Source: Artocarpus heterophyllus
Taxonomy: Eukaryota > Streptophyta > Magnoliopsida > Rosales > Moraceae
Direction: 5' to 3'
NCBI GenBank assembly: GCA_025403435.1
Contig: CM046327.1
Location: 16,740,440-16,804,439, forward strand
Length of the DNA: 64,000 bases
In this document: positions 63,512 through 64,000 of the stretch, piece after piece
Position numbering within the stretch: position 1 is the first letter of the stretch
Layout of the letters: each line of letters opens with the position of its first letter
Position numbers and translations under genes: made by a program
The notes under the pieces: generated by a model
What the model saw: only the letters and a program-made list of their open reading frames with translations
Database searches by the model: none
Told to the model about the DNA's origin: nothing

Positions 63512-63602
63512 TTTTTTTTAACGAACTTGAGAGTGGGCAGAATTGAGCTCTTCACCTTTAGGTGAAGCCGGGTGTGATTTTACCGCTAAGCTTTCTAGGC
63601 AT
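63512..63602 (-). mobile_element. Short tRNA-type SINE-like unit
   Basis: On the minus strand GCTTAGCGGTA (63591-63581) resembles a pol III A box, and GAGCTCAATTC (63550-63540) resembles a B box about 30 nt downstream. The unit continues GCCCACTCTCAAGTTCGT and ends in an A-run (63519-63512). The layout fits a short tRNA-derived SINE or its truncated copy. No true tRNA can be folded from it by eye. Confidence 0.55.
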
Positions 63603-63749
63603 AGCTAAAAGATAAAAAGAAAGTGCCCTTCCTAAATGTAACAGAAAATTATTTGAATTATGAATTTATGCACAATTAAGATGAGTCCATGTTTATGAGT
63701 ATAATCCTTTGCAACTGAAGAACCAAGGCCCTTTCTCAAAAAGTGCACT

Positions 63750-63970
63750 TCACAAAATTCTTCTCTGGCTTACCGTTCTAAATTGTCCCAGCACGTTTGG
63801 GCCCACGATCATTCTTGAATCTGAAAGAAAAGAACCAAAAGTGATCAGTTTCACTTGCACAGATAATAGTTGAAGCATTTGAGATAAATCAGCTCTTTGC
63901 TTTATTAACATACTCTTCCGACGTTCATGAAGAACTACAACGGATATGATCCTGTTAGTGGTAGGACGAC
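63750..63970 (-). CDS. Possible last two exons of an unrecognised gene (partial)
   Basis: On the minus strand TTGACAG precedes a 57-nt open segment (63970-63914: RPTTNRIISVVVLHERRK) that ends at AGA|GTATGTTAAT. Then TTTCTTTCAG precedes a second segment (63820-63750: SRMIVGPNVLGQFRT ... stop). The splice motifs are good and one frame runs through both. An alternative frame in the second segment reads FKNDRGPKRAGTI and stops. I recognise no family, and the rest would lie beyond the window. Confidence 0.25.
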
Positions 63971-64000
63971 CTGTCAAGAAGACGAGCATAAACAGATAGA

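Overview
The window is nuclear DNA from a flowering plant, most likely a eudicot. It is AT-rich, with GT-AG introns, chloroplast-type and plant-specific gene families, and many small degenerate transposons. I cannot name the species. Four host protein genes are well supported: a two-CBS-domain chloroplast regulator of the CBSX type (minus, 1080-3549), a class II poly(A)-binding protein (plus, 4794-8311), an APETALA2-type euAP2 transcription factor carrying a miR172 site (plus, 28042-30874), and a SUD1/DOA10-type membrane RING-CH ubiquitin ligase (minus, 48880-59516). A possible terminal exon pair of a fifth gene sits at the right edge (minus, 63750-63970).

Layout. CBSX and PABP are divergent and share about 1.2 kb of upstream DNA that contains a telo-box, a GGGCCCA (site II) motif and a very A-rich PABP leader. 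From 8.3 to 28 kb there is no credible gene. That stretch holds short tandem duplications, microsatellites and many copies of short TIR elements. AP2 follows, with nine or ten exons. Its miR172 complementary site is conserved, but the reading frame that reaches the site is not the one normally used in the family. From 31 to 48 kb lies a second gene-poor block with two Copia relics, a TIR element of about 0.8 kb with an intact 8-bp target duplication, and a diverged segmental duplication. The SUD1-like gene fills 48.9-59.5 kb. Its second intron contains a complete, young Ty1/copia element (52424-57429) in the sense orientation, with LTRs of 226 and 224 bp, a GTTTT target duplication, a primer-binding site and a polypurine tract, but with damaged gag-pol. 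To the right lie an L1-type LINE relic lacking its endonuclease and most of the region after the RT active site, and a tRNA-type SINE-like unit.

The four host genes do not form a pathway. They act in chloroplast redox or energy regulation, mRNA translation and stability, floral and age-dependent development, and ER-associated degradation. The most distinctive content is the repeat fraction. One short element family with ends near GTGTTTGGCA and a doubled core resembling CTCTCACATGCTACAGT occurs about two dozen times. All alignments were done by eye. Exon borders come from GT-AG sites, reading-frame closure and remembered family sequences, not from transcripts.
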